From positions 1 through 64,000 of the forward strand of contig NZ_BJVC01000007.1 in the NCBI RefSeq assembly GCF_007988945.1: 64,000 nt of DNA. The letters run 5' to 3'. Source of the stretch: Swaminathania salitolerans. Lineage in GTDB: Bacteria; Pseudomonadota; Alphaproteobacteria; Acetobacterales; Acetobacteraceae. Position 1 is the first letter of the stretch. Each line of letters begins with the position of its first letter. The position numbers and the translations under genes were made by a program. The notes under the pieces are model-generated. The model saw nothing but the letters and a program-made list of their open reading frames with translations. It ran no database searches and was not told the DNA's origin. This document shows positions 54,991 to 62,864 of the stretch, piece after piece.

Positions 54991-55880
54991 ACGATCTTTC
55001 AGTCAAACCAGCCGATTCCGTATGGGGCGAGAAGGACGTCACTTCGCGCAAAGGGGCGGAGGACGAGAACTTCCCGGTCGGGTCGCTGCTTTTCGCGCGG
55101 CGCAATCGCGCTCACGTCACGGCCTATTACAATTTCGCGCGCGTGATCGACGATATGGTCGACAATGCCGAATTGTCGCCCGAGGCGAAGATCGCCCGGC
55201 TGCGCGCGATGGAGGCGGTGTTGCGGGGAGAAAGAGAGGCGCCTCATCGTGCGGATGCCCAGACGGCGGTCGTTCTGCGCCGTCATCTGCTCGAGACCGG
55301 TGTTCCTCTGGAAACGGCGGCGGATCTGATCACCGCCTTCTGTCAGGATGCGGTCAAGAATCGCTATGCCAGCTGGGAGGAGCTGCTCGGTTATTGCCGG
55401 TATTCGGCCAATCCGGTGGGGCGTTTCCTCCTGCTCCTTCATGGGGAGGACGACTGTACGCTTCCCCTCTCCGATGCGCTGTGCAGTGCGCTTCAGGTGC
55501 TCAACCATCTGCAGGATGTGACCGCGGATCTGAAACTGCTCGATCGTTCCTATCTTCCGCAGGACTATCTCGATTCTGCGGGTGCGCAGATTGACGACGT
55601 CCTGCTCGCACGAAGCAAACCCGGTCTTCGTCGCGTCTTCGACCGGCTGCTCGACGAGGTGGATATCCTGAACGATCGGGCCTCCGTCTTGCCCGGCCTG
55701 GTGCGGGACAGACGGATGCGGGCCTATTGCGCCGTCGTGCTCGGGCTTTCCCGTCGGCTGGCGTCGCGTTTGCGGCGTGACGATCCGGTGGCTTCCCGGG
55801 TCAAGCTGCACAAACGCGACGGCGCGCTGGCCCTCGGTCAAGGCATTCGCGCGCTCTTTCCTGTCAGGAAATCGATGTAA
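54987..55880 (+). CDS. hpnC: Squalene/hydroxysqualene synthase HpnC
   Basis: 297 aa, starts at GTG overlapping the hpnB stop. All-helical prenyltransferase with Asp-rich motifs ARVIDDMVDNAE (D..D) and LNHLQDVTADLKLLDRSYLP. With HpnD and HpnE it forms squalene from two farnesyl diphosphates: HpnD makes presqualene diphosphate, HpnC hydroxysqualene. Last gene of the first hopanoid unit; the downstream gap contains a hairpin (55888-55929) but no U-tract. Confidence 0.93.
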   Translation: MNDLSVKPADSVWGEKDVTSRKGAEDENFPVGSLLFARRNRAHVTAYYNFARVIDDMVDNAELSPEAKIARLRAMEAVLRGEREAPHRADAQTAVVLRRHLLETGVPLETAADLITAFCQDAVKNRYASWEELLGYCRYSANPVGRFLLLLHGEDDCTLPLSDALCSALQVLNHLQDVTADLKLLDRSYLPQDYLDSAGAQIDDVLLARSKPGLRRVFDRLLDEVDILNDRASVLPGLVRDRRMRAYCAVVLGLSRRLASRLRRDDPVASRVKLHKRDGALALGQGIRALFPVRKSM

Positions 55881-55941
55881 AAAGTCCCGGAGACATTCTG
55901 CTGCGAAATTATTGTGTAATATGTCTCCGTCACCTGTTGGA

Positions 55942-55970
55942 TTGACAAAAAAAGCGCGTTCCTCGCTAAG
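55942..55970 (+). promoter_or_regulatory. Putative sigma-70 promoter
   Basis: TTGACA (55942-55947) with a 17-18 base spacer to CGCTAAG, a weak -10, in an AT-richer 150-base gap. Would drive the hydrolase-like gene starting 64 bases later. Moderate support only. Confidence 0.4.
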
Positions 55971-56033
55971 AAAGCGGATCTATTGAGGCGCGCCAGGGTA
56001 ACGGCGCGGAAATCTCATCCGGATTGGAAAGCG

Positions 56034-57254
56034 ATGACGACTCTCTTTGAGAACGATAACTATATCGTTCGCGTGTCCCATGGTGATGATCGTGCGACGA
56101 AGATTGTCGTGAGTTTCACCGGGATCGGAGCGCCGGAACGTCACGATACGACTTTTTTCGGCCAGCCGCTTGCGATGAAATTGCAGATTCCCTGGGTAGG
56201 GCTGATCGCGAAGCACGACGGGTGGTATCGGGACGGCGATTATCAGCAGGCTTTCGCAGTTGCAGCGTCATGGATTCGTGAGAGACGCAGGGCGCTGGGC
56301 GCGACCGGGGTGGAAATCATCGGTTACGGTGTTTCCATGGGCGCATACGCGGCCATCAGATATTCGCGTTTCTTTGCGTTCGATTATGTTTTCGCGATGG
56401 CACCGCAATGGAGTCTGGACCGGGAGCAGGTTAGTCACCATTCGCATTTTCAGGCTCTCTTCCAGCCTTTCATGAAGGGGATGGGCATTCGTGCGGACGA
56501 CGTGCAAGGGACCATCAACGTCTTTTATGACCCGTACGAGAAGCCGGATGCAGAAGAACTCCGGATGATAAGGGAAAATTTCCCTGCGCAAGCGATCCCG
56601 GTATGTCGGGCGGGTCACTCCGTGACGGAGCATCTGAAGGGTACGGCTCTTTTCCAGCAGTTCATCGAACATCGTGCGGAGCCCGCGATCCTGAGACGGA
56701 TCGCCTCACGCGCCCGCCGTATACATAACGACCACGTGACCCGTGTCGTCATGCAGGGGCATCACAGGCACCCGCTTCTGACCTATCGGTTCCTGCGCGG
56801 AGTCGAGCGCCAGAAGCCGGATGCGATCCAGCATTTGTTCGAGCATGAAAGAAACGTGCTCGGATCTTTGGGCAGGCTGCTCGTTTGCGCAAAAGGGGGC
56901 GCTGATGCGGCACGCTGGATCTTTACGCGTTTGCACGGTCTGCACAGATCGTTCTGCCTGTTGCCCTATCTCATGGCGTGGAACGGAGAACTTCTCTGTT
57001 TCGACTCCGGTGTGTACCGGCTTTCGGAAGGACATACGAAGCCCCGCGGTCTACCGGTGATCTTGCTTGAAGACAGTCTGTTTGCAATGACACCCGCAGG
57101 GCTCGTGCCCGTTCCCGGGATCGTCGAGGGAGACGGTGTGCGCTTTTCTATAAGACTGGGCGGGCAGTTTCTTTCCTCACGCCCTGATGGATCGACCAGT
57201 CTGGCTGCCGAATGTCGGGACTGGGAAAAATATTGCCGATATTCGCCAGGATGA
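56034..57254 (+). CDS. Alpha/beta-hydrolase-fold protein within hopanoid region
   Basis: 406 aa. The nucleophile elbow IIGYGVSMGAYAAI carries Ser101 in GxSxG, preceded by VVSFTGIGAPERHD; a possible Asp lies in NVFYDPYEKPD and a His in RAGHSVTEHLKG, so a Ser-Asp-His triad is plausible. The C-terminal half is unrecognised. No signal peptide. Codon use and AT-rich flanks differ a little from hpn genes. Next to a glycosyltransferase; perhaps acyl or ester chemistry on a glycan (inference). Confidence 0.7.
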   Translation: MTTLFENDNYIVRVSHGDDRATKIVVSFTGIGAPERHDTTFFGQPLAMKLQIPWVGLIAKHDGWYRDGDYQQAFAVAASWIRERRRALGATGVEIIGYGVSMGAYAAIRYSRFFAFDYVFAMAPQWSLDREQVSHHSHFQALFQPFMKGMGIRADDVQGTINVFYDPYEKPDAEELRMIRENFPAQAIPVCRAGHSVTEHLKGTALFQQFIEHRAEPAILRRIASRARRIHNDHVTRVVMQGHHRHPLLTYRFLRGVERQKPDAIQHLFEHERNVLGSLGRLLVCAKGGADAARWIFTRLHGLHRSFCLLPYLMAWNGELLCFDSGVYRLSEGHTKPRGLPVILLEDSLFAMTPAGLVPVPGIVEGDGVRFSIRLGGQFLSSRPDGSTSLAAECRDWEKYCRYSPG

Positions 57255-57359
57255 TGGCATGATCGACTTTGTATATGTGACGCGGGTATCGGTACGAAGC
57301 GCGAGGACGCTGCTTTGTGCTTTGAAAATTACGACGGTAAACAAGTGGGGTTCGAGCGC

Positions 57360-58919
57360 GTGAAAGTTGCAGTATGTCTCGTCGTCAAGAACGAAGCCGT
57401 CGAAATTCCATACTGGATTGCCTGGTATAAGGCGCTCGGTTTCGACAGCTTTCTCATCTATGATGATTTTTCCGACGATGCGACGGAAGCCGTTATCCTT
57501 TCGATGTGCGACGGGCTCGATATCCGGTTCATGCGCAATGCAGTAAACCGGGATCTGCACAACATCAGGCAGGTAAGGGCCTATAATGATGCTGTCGCCC
57601 GTTACGGGCGTGAGTTCGACTGGATTGCGCTCTTCGACGCCGACGAGTACCTCGATCTTTACGGGGCCGATATCAAGACGTCACTCGAGCAGAAGAAAGA
57701 CGCGTCTCTGGTAGCCTATAACTGGAGTTGCGTCGGGACCAACGGTTTTGTCAGCCGGCCTTCCGGTCCGCCATTCCTGAATTACACGATGCACGGTCGC
57801 CCGGATCTCTACTGGAACCGGCATACGAAGGTCATCTTCCGACCAGCTCATCTCCAGGCACCGATCAGTCAGGTCCATAACGTCGATGTCTCGGGACCGG
57901 GTGTCGATGCCGCGGGGAGACCGATCGAGTGGGACTCGCCTCATGGAGGCTTCACACGAGAGGCACCGGACTGGTCGGGCGGCAAGCTCATTCACTTCCA
58001 GTCCCGCTCCATGGAGCATTACGTCACTCGTGACCGCAATCTTGAGGATGTGCGAAGAGATTCCGGAGACCCGCTTCACACTGTAGTCAAGGATCAGGAT
58101 TACAATGCGATCTCGTATGAGATCAGCGAGGCGTATCTGGAAAAATTCGAGCTCTGGATGCGACGGATTGTCGAATCGCAGGCGCGTGCCATGCAAAACG
58201 CCTTGCGTGGTGTTTCCGGCTGTACTTTTGCCCAGATCGCCAGTCTCAAGAGAAAAGCTGACGTAGCGGTCTTCAATCCGAGCTATGAAGCCGCGGAACA
58301 TGAAGTCAACAGCAACTGGATCTCATTCCACGATATCCCGGGTGGGATTCTGAAAGACAGTTTTCCGGACTCGGAGGATTGGGTGGCCTTCCGCATCGAC
58401 TCCCATTTCGGAAAGCGGCTCGGATCTCTGGGAGGGGTGTTATCTGTCGACGATTCGGCGGAGCCGATTACTGGCGTCTTCTGCAGGGGCGGAAAGCATG
58501 TTCATCTTTTCGGGCCAGAAGGGGAGGCGCTCAGAATTTCCGGCGACGCACGGAGAACATCGATTCTGACTTATCAGGTCTGGCGCAATTCCGATGAGAC
58601 GGTGTCTTTTTCGCACCCGAGGACAGGGCGATATCTCGGTTTCGTCCCCGATGGCACATACAGCACGAGAAAAATGCGAGCGCTGGCGTGGGAGAGCTTC
58701 ATCCTGAGCGTAATTCCTGCCCGTGAATGTCCCTCATCGGTCGCACAGAAGAGCGCTCTCCTGGCACGCTATACGGTCTCGGGAATAGCGCACGATATCA
58801 GAGAAAGCGGCGATATTCCCGGAGATATGATCTTCAATCTCATTGAAATAGAAAAAGAGGAAAACAGGAAAACTATCGGTTTCCTGTCGGATGGTATGAC
58901 AGGAGAGCATATTTTCTGA
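57360..58919 (+). CDS. Glycosyltransferase (GT2/GT92-like)
   Basis: 519 aa from GTG at 57360 (KVAVCLVVKNEAVEIPYWIA), a TTG at 57315 being the alternative. The opening, FDSFLIYDDFSDDATE and DWIALFDADEYLDL (DxD) fit the Glyco_tranf_2_4/GT92 group that takes a nucleotide sugar to a surface glycan. After ~300 it carries an unrelated beta-rich C-terminal domain (GGVLSVDDSAEPITGVF, SFSHPRTGRYLGF) that may bind ligand. It follows the hydrolase-like gene by 105 bases. Confidence 0.8.
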   Translation: MKVAVCLVVKNEAVEIPYWIAWYKALGFDSFLIYDDFSDDATEAVILSMCDGLDIRFMRNAVNRDLHNIRQVRAYNDAVARYGREFDWIALFDADEYLDLYGADIKTSLEQKKDASLVAYNWSCVGTNGFVSRPSGPPFLNYTMHGRPDLYWNRHTKVIFRPAHLQAPISQVHNVDVSGPGVDAAGRPIEWDSPHGGFTREAPDWSGGKLIHFQSRSMEHYVTRDRNLEDVRRDSGDPLHTVVKDQDYNAISYEISEAYLEKFELWMRRIVESQARAMQNALRGVSGCTFAQIASLKRKADVAVFNPSYEAAEHEVNSNWISFHDIPGGILKDSFPDSEDWVAFRIDSHFGKRLGSLGGVLSVDDSAEPITGVFCRGGKHVHLFGPEGEALRISGDARRTSILTYQVWRNSDETVSFSHPRTGRYLGFVPDGTYSTRKMRALAWESFILSVIPARECPSSVAQKSALLARYTVSGIAHDIRESGDIPGDMIFNLIEIEKEENRKTIGFLSDGMTGEHIF

Positions 58920-59163
58920 GATCGTATTTCTTCTCTGGCTCGGTGCGTGCGGTATGGTGCGCAGGATGTCTTCTGAAGAAGATGGACCCTTCCGGGTTTC
59001 CTGCTGCATTCCCTGCGATCCGGCCGCCGATCCGATCGGAGTGACGCTCTCCACACTTGTCGGACTCGGGGGAGGATTGCTCCGATCGTCGACCGGACTC
59101 GCCCCCGCAGGTCGTGAGCGGTCCTGCGGGAGATGAGGCGGAGCGTCAGAAAGACGCATTCAT

Positions 59164-59238
59164 GCGCCTGTTACTCGGGCGCCTGTCACCCGGGTGCCTT
59201 ACACCCGGGCGTCTGTCATCCGGGCGCCTGTCAGGCCA
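59164..59238. repeat. 15-bp tandem repeat at aminotransferase 3' end
   Basis: Five imperfect units of GCGCCTGTCACCCGG type start at 59164, 59179, 59194, 59209 and 59224. The last overlaps the stop codon of the HisC-like gene. The remaining gap 58920-59163 shows no gene. Confidence 0.8.
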
Positions 59239-60412
59239 GGATCTGGTCGAGGGCGGCGCAGAAGCCTTCCATATCCTTCATGGAGCCGACGCTGACGCGA
59301 GACATTGTCGGCCAGATGTCCCAGTTCCGTCCGATCTCGACCTTTCTGGCGGCGAAAGCGGCTTTCATCTGCGCGGCGGGCTTTTTCCAGTCGACCAGGA
59401 ACATGTTGGCCTGGCTTCCCGGGATGATACGAATATGTCGTTTGGCGAGATGATCGAACGTCATGCTTCTGGCAGCGATCATTTCGTTGCGGCGGGCCGC
59501 GATGGCGTCTGCCTGCGGCAGGCTGCTGGCTCCGGCAGCGAGCGCCACGATATTGAGCATCGAGATCATGTTCGGCCCGTCATAGCGCATCATCTGCTTG
59601 TGCAGGTCAGGGCGTGCGAATGACAGGCCGAGTCTCAGTCCGGCCATGGCGAACATCTTCGAGAAGGTGCGCAGGACAATCACGTCCTTGCCCTGTTTCA
59701 CGAGGGAAATCGTGCTCGGCGTGCCGGCGAAGTGGATATAGGCCTCGTCGACGATGATGACCGATCCCTTGGGCTTGTTGTCGGCAAGCCAGGCGATATC
59801 CTCGAGCGGTGTGACCGTGCCCGTGGGGTTGTTCGGGCTGCAGATATAATAGGCGCCGGCATTCGGATCGGCCTTGAGCATCGCTCTTACATCGGTCGCG
59901 TAGCCGTTATGTGCCGAAAGAGGAATCCGGGTGAGCTTGATCTTCATCCACTCCGCAGTACGCCAGGCCGCTTCATAGGTCGGGTTCGCCGTGACCAGGC
60001 CGCGCCCCGGGGCGCAGAAGGACACGACGGACCTACAGAGCGGGTCGCTCGATCCGGGCCAGGGGAGGATGTGGTCTTCCGGAACGGATTCGACCGAAGA
60101 GGCCGTACGCAGAAGCGTCGAGCGAAGATGGTCCGGCTCGTATCTGTTGCCGAAGGGCACCTGAGCCTGCCCCGCTGTGATGGCGGAGGGGAAAGGACCG
60201 GTCCAGCACTCGTTGCTCCCGATACGGATCATGTCGGGGTGACCCTCGAACGGATCGTCGCCGGGGGCCTTTGTCGCAGCGAAGGCAGCAGACCCGAACT
60301 GGGTCAGGGCTGCGCTCATGCCGAGCAGACTCGTGAGACGTCCGAAATGGCGACGGCTATATCCGCGTGAGAGCAGGTCTTCCTGGGCTTCTTTCGGCAA
60401 AGGCGCGTTCAT
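59231..60412 (-). CDS. Tat-exported HisC-like aminotransferase
   Basis: 393 aa. PLP-dependent class I/II fold of the histidinol-phosphate aminotransferase type: ICSPNNPTGTV, VIIVDEAYIHF and the PLP lysine in RTFSKMFAMAGLRLG. Unusually it begins with a twin-arginine signal, SRRHFGRLTSLLGMSAALTQ, with a cleavage-like AAFAATK. ATG at 60412 follows GGAGGGA. A cytosolic HisC would not need export; location suggests a periplasmic amino-acid or related role. It runs opposite to the hopanoid genes between hpnC and hpnD. Confidence 0.85.
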   Translation of the reverse strand: MNAPLPKEAQEDLLSRGYSRRHFGRLTSLLGMSAALTQFGSAAFAATKAPGDDPFEGHPDMIRIGSNECWTGPFPSAITAGQAQVPFGNRYEPDHLRSTLLRTASSVESVPEDHILPWPGSSDPLCRSVVSFCAPGRGLVTANPTYEAAWRTAEWMKIKLTRIPLSAHNGYATDVRAMLKADPNAGAYYICSPNNPTGTVTPLEDIAWLADNKPKGSVIIVDEAYIHFAGTPSTISLVKQGKDVIVLRTFSKMFAMAGLRLGLSFARPDLHKQMMRYDGPNMISMLNIVALAAGASSLPQADAIAARRNEMIAARSMTFDHLAKRHIRIIPGSQANMFLVDWKKPAAQMKAAFAARKVEIGRNWDIWPTMSRVSVGSMKDMEGFCAALDQILA

Positions 60413-60654
60413 TCTATTCCCTCCGGTGGCGGCGATGACCGGAAGGAGAGAGTCATTCGTTACGTTTGTCAAATCATTTTGTTGCGCCATCCAGCGCCGC
60501 AGGAAGAACGATATTCCCCTGTTCCGACCCTCGATGGGGACCAGGGCGAGGGATGGGGGAAAGGGGATCGGCACATCCGGTACGGCACGGATTTTACGCT
60601 TCGTCTTTTTGGGAGTAAAAGGCGCTCCGTTTTGCATGCAACAGGGATGACGCG

Positions 60655-61524
60655 GTGAGCGGATTTCATCAGGAAGCGGTTCTGGGCTGTTCACAGGCCG
60701 ATCTGGAGCACGTCCGCGCCATTGTGAGCCAGGCCGGGACGTCCTTCGCCAGAGGTATGAAGATCCTGCCCGCCGAGCGGCGTTACGGCATGTTCGCCGT
60801 CTATGCCTTCTGCCGGGAAGTGGACGATATCGCCGATGGCGATGTGGATGTACCCGACCGCGCTGCGGCGCTCGAGGCGTGGCACGCGCGTGTCGAGCGT
60901 CTGTATCGTGGCGAGGCGCGGGGCGCGCTCGATCGGGTGCTCGTGGCAGCGCTGACGCGATTCAGGTTGCGCAAGGAGGATTTCGCGGCGGTCATCGACG
61001 GGATGGCCATGGATGCCGGGACGCCGGTCGTCGCCCCCGATGAATCGACGCTCGATCTCTATTGCGACCGCGTGGCCTCTGCCGTCGGCCGTCTGTCGGT
61101 CCGGGTATTCGGCGATTCATCTCCCGATGCCGATCGTGTGGCGCATCATCTCGGTCGGGCGCTCCAGCTCACCAATATCCTGCGCGACGTCCAGGAAGAT
61201 GCGGATCGCGGGCGTCTCTATCTCCCGCGGGAATTGCTGACGCGTTACAATGTTCCTCTCGTGCCCGCGGATGCCTTGTATGCCCGCGGTCTCGATCCGC
61301 TGTGCAGGATTCTCGCTGCCCGGGCGAAGGATCATTTCCGCGAGGCCCGATCCGCGATGAGATCGTGCGATCCCGTTGCCATGCGGCCTGCGAGAATGAT
61401 GGCCGCATCGTATGGCCCCGTTCTCTCGAAACTTCTCGCACGCGGCTGGGTCCATCCCGATCGCCCCGTGCATGTGAACAAGGCCTTGCGCCTGATTCGT
61501 GCCCTCGTTGCTTATGTCCGCTGA
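60655..61524 (+). CDS. hpnD: Presqualene diphosphate synthase HpnD
   Basis: 289 aa. Trans-isoprenyl diphosphate synthase: FCREVDDIADGDVD and LTNILRDVQEDADRGRLYLP are the two Asp-rich Mg-binding motifs, with VASAVGRLSVRVFG between. First of the three-step squalene route. GTG start at 60655. hpnE begins three bases after its stop. Confidence 0.94.
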   Translation: MSGFHQEAVLGCSQADLEHVRAIVSQAGTSFARGMKILPAERRYGMFAVYAFCREVDDIADGDVDVPDRAAALEAWHARVERLYRGEARGALDRVLVAALTRFRLRKEDFAAVIDGMAMDAGTPVVAPDESTLDLYCDRVASAVGRLSVRVFGDSSPDADRVAHHLGRALQLTNILRDVQEDADRGRLYLPRELLTRYNVPLVPADALYARGLDPLCRILAARAKDHFREARSAMRSCDPVAMRPARMMAASYGPVLSKLLARGWVHPDRPVHVNKALRLIRALVAYVR

Positions 61525-61527
61525 TTC

Positions 61528-62814
61528 ATGACCCATGTTCATATCATAGGCGGGGGACTGGCCGGCCTCTCGGCGGCGATCGATGTCATCGGTCGTGCCC
61601 GGGTGACGGTGTATGAATCCGGCCCTGCCTGCGGTGGCCGGGCGCGTTCCTATTTCGACAAGGCACTCGGATGCCGCATCGATAACGGCAATCATCTTCT
61701 TCTCTCGGCCAACAAGGCCACGTTCCGCTATCTCGGGCTGATCGGGGCCGAGAAGAGCCTGACCGGACCGGGCACGCCTGTTTTCCCCTGGTACGATCTC
61801 GAGGCCGGTCTGGGCTGGACCTTGCGTCTGTCGCGGGGACGTCTGCCGCTCTGGGCGCTTTCCCGGCGTCGTCATGTTCCCGGCATGCGGCTTTCAGAAC
61901 TCGGCATTCTGGCGAAGATCCTGCGCGCCGGACCGGATGCGACCGTCGAGACCTGCCTCGGTCGGGGGATGCTCACGCGACGTCTGCTCGAGCCGTTTGC
62001 CGTTTCCGCGCTGAATACGCCGCTCGATCAGGCAAGCGCCGCACTCCTTGCCGCCATCATCCGCGAAACCCTGGCTCTCGGCGGCGAGGCCTGCTGTCCG
62101 TGGTATCCGGCCGAAGGATTGTCCGAGAGCTTCATCGATCCTGCCATTGCCCACATCGCCCGTCTGCAGGGAGAGGTTCGTTGCGGCGCGCGCATCTCGG
62201 GGCTCGATATTTCGGGGGGGCGGGTCGTCGGTCTGAAGAACGGAGACGAGACGATTCCGCTCGGCCCGGAAGATCACGTCGTTTCTGCCGTGCCTGCGCC
62301 CGTGGCCCGTACGCTCGTGGGGCCGCATCTGCCCGGTTTCTCCGCCCCGGATGAATTCGAGAGCATCATCAACGTCCATTACCGTCTGCCCGAACCTGTC
62401 GAGACTCGAGGTGTTCTCGATCGGGCGGGATTCGTCGGGCTCGTCGGCGGTATCGCGGAGTGGGTCTATCTCAAGGGCGAAATTCTTTCCGTGACTGTCA
62501 GTGCGGCAAATCGCTATGCTGGGCATGCACATCCGGATCTGATCGCAACGATCTGGTCGGAAATCCGCAGGGCGATAGGACCGGTCGCGATCCGGCCCCT
62601 TCCCGAGGCGGCTCCGCCCGCGCGTATCGTCTGCGAGAAACGGGCAACCTTCGCCGCGACTCCGGCGCAGGATCGTCTGCGACCGGATGCGCGTACGGAT
62701 ATTTCCAATCTGGCACTGGCCGGGGACTGGACCGCGACGGGGCTGCCCTCGACCATCGAGGGGGCGATCCGCTCGGGAAGTGAAGCGGTGAAGGCTCTGG
62801 GCCTGGTGTCGTGA
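61528..62814 (+). CDS. hpnE: Hydroxysqualene dehydroxylase HpnE
   Basis: 428 aa FAD enzyme of the squalene-associated desaturase family: VHIIGGGLAGLSAAIDVIGR (dinucleotide motif), GPACGGRARSYFD and the C-terminal LALAGDWTATGLPSTIEGA. Reduces hydroxysqualene to squalene. ATG at 61528, three bases after hpnD, cotranscribed with it. Confidence 0.94.
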   Translation: MTHVHIIGGGLAGLSAAIDVIGRARVTVYESGPACGGRARSYFDKALGCRIDNGNHLLLSANKATFRYLGLIGAEKSLTGPGTPVFPWYDLEAGLGWTLRLSRGRLPLWALSRRRHVPGMRLSELGILAKILRAGPDATVETCLGRGMLTRRLLEPFAVSALNTPLDQASAALLAAIIRETLALGGEACCPWYPAEGLSESFIDPAIAHIARLQGEVRCGARISGLDISGGRVVGLKNGDETIPLGPEDHVVSAVPAPVARTLVGPHLPGFSAPDEFESIINVHYRLPEPVETRGVLDRAGFVGLVGGIAEWVYLKGEILSVTVSAANRYAGHAHPDLIATIWSEIRRAIGPVAIRPLPEAAPPARIVCEKRATFAATPAQDRLRPDARTDISNLALAGDWTATGLPSTIEGAIRSGSEAVKALGLVS

Positions 62815-62864
62815 TGTCGCGTTCGAACTGCAAGAGAAACAAGAGAAGAGGATAAGGGCGGTCC

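Noticed and set aside
58954-59136. 60-codon plus-strand frame before the tandem repeat
   Set aside because: No family, weak start and no neighbour support.
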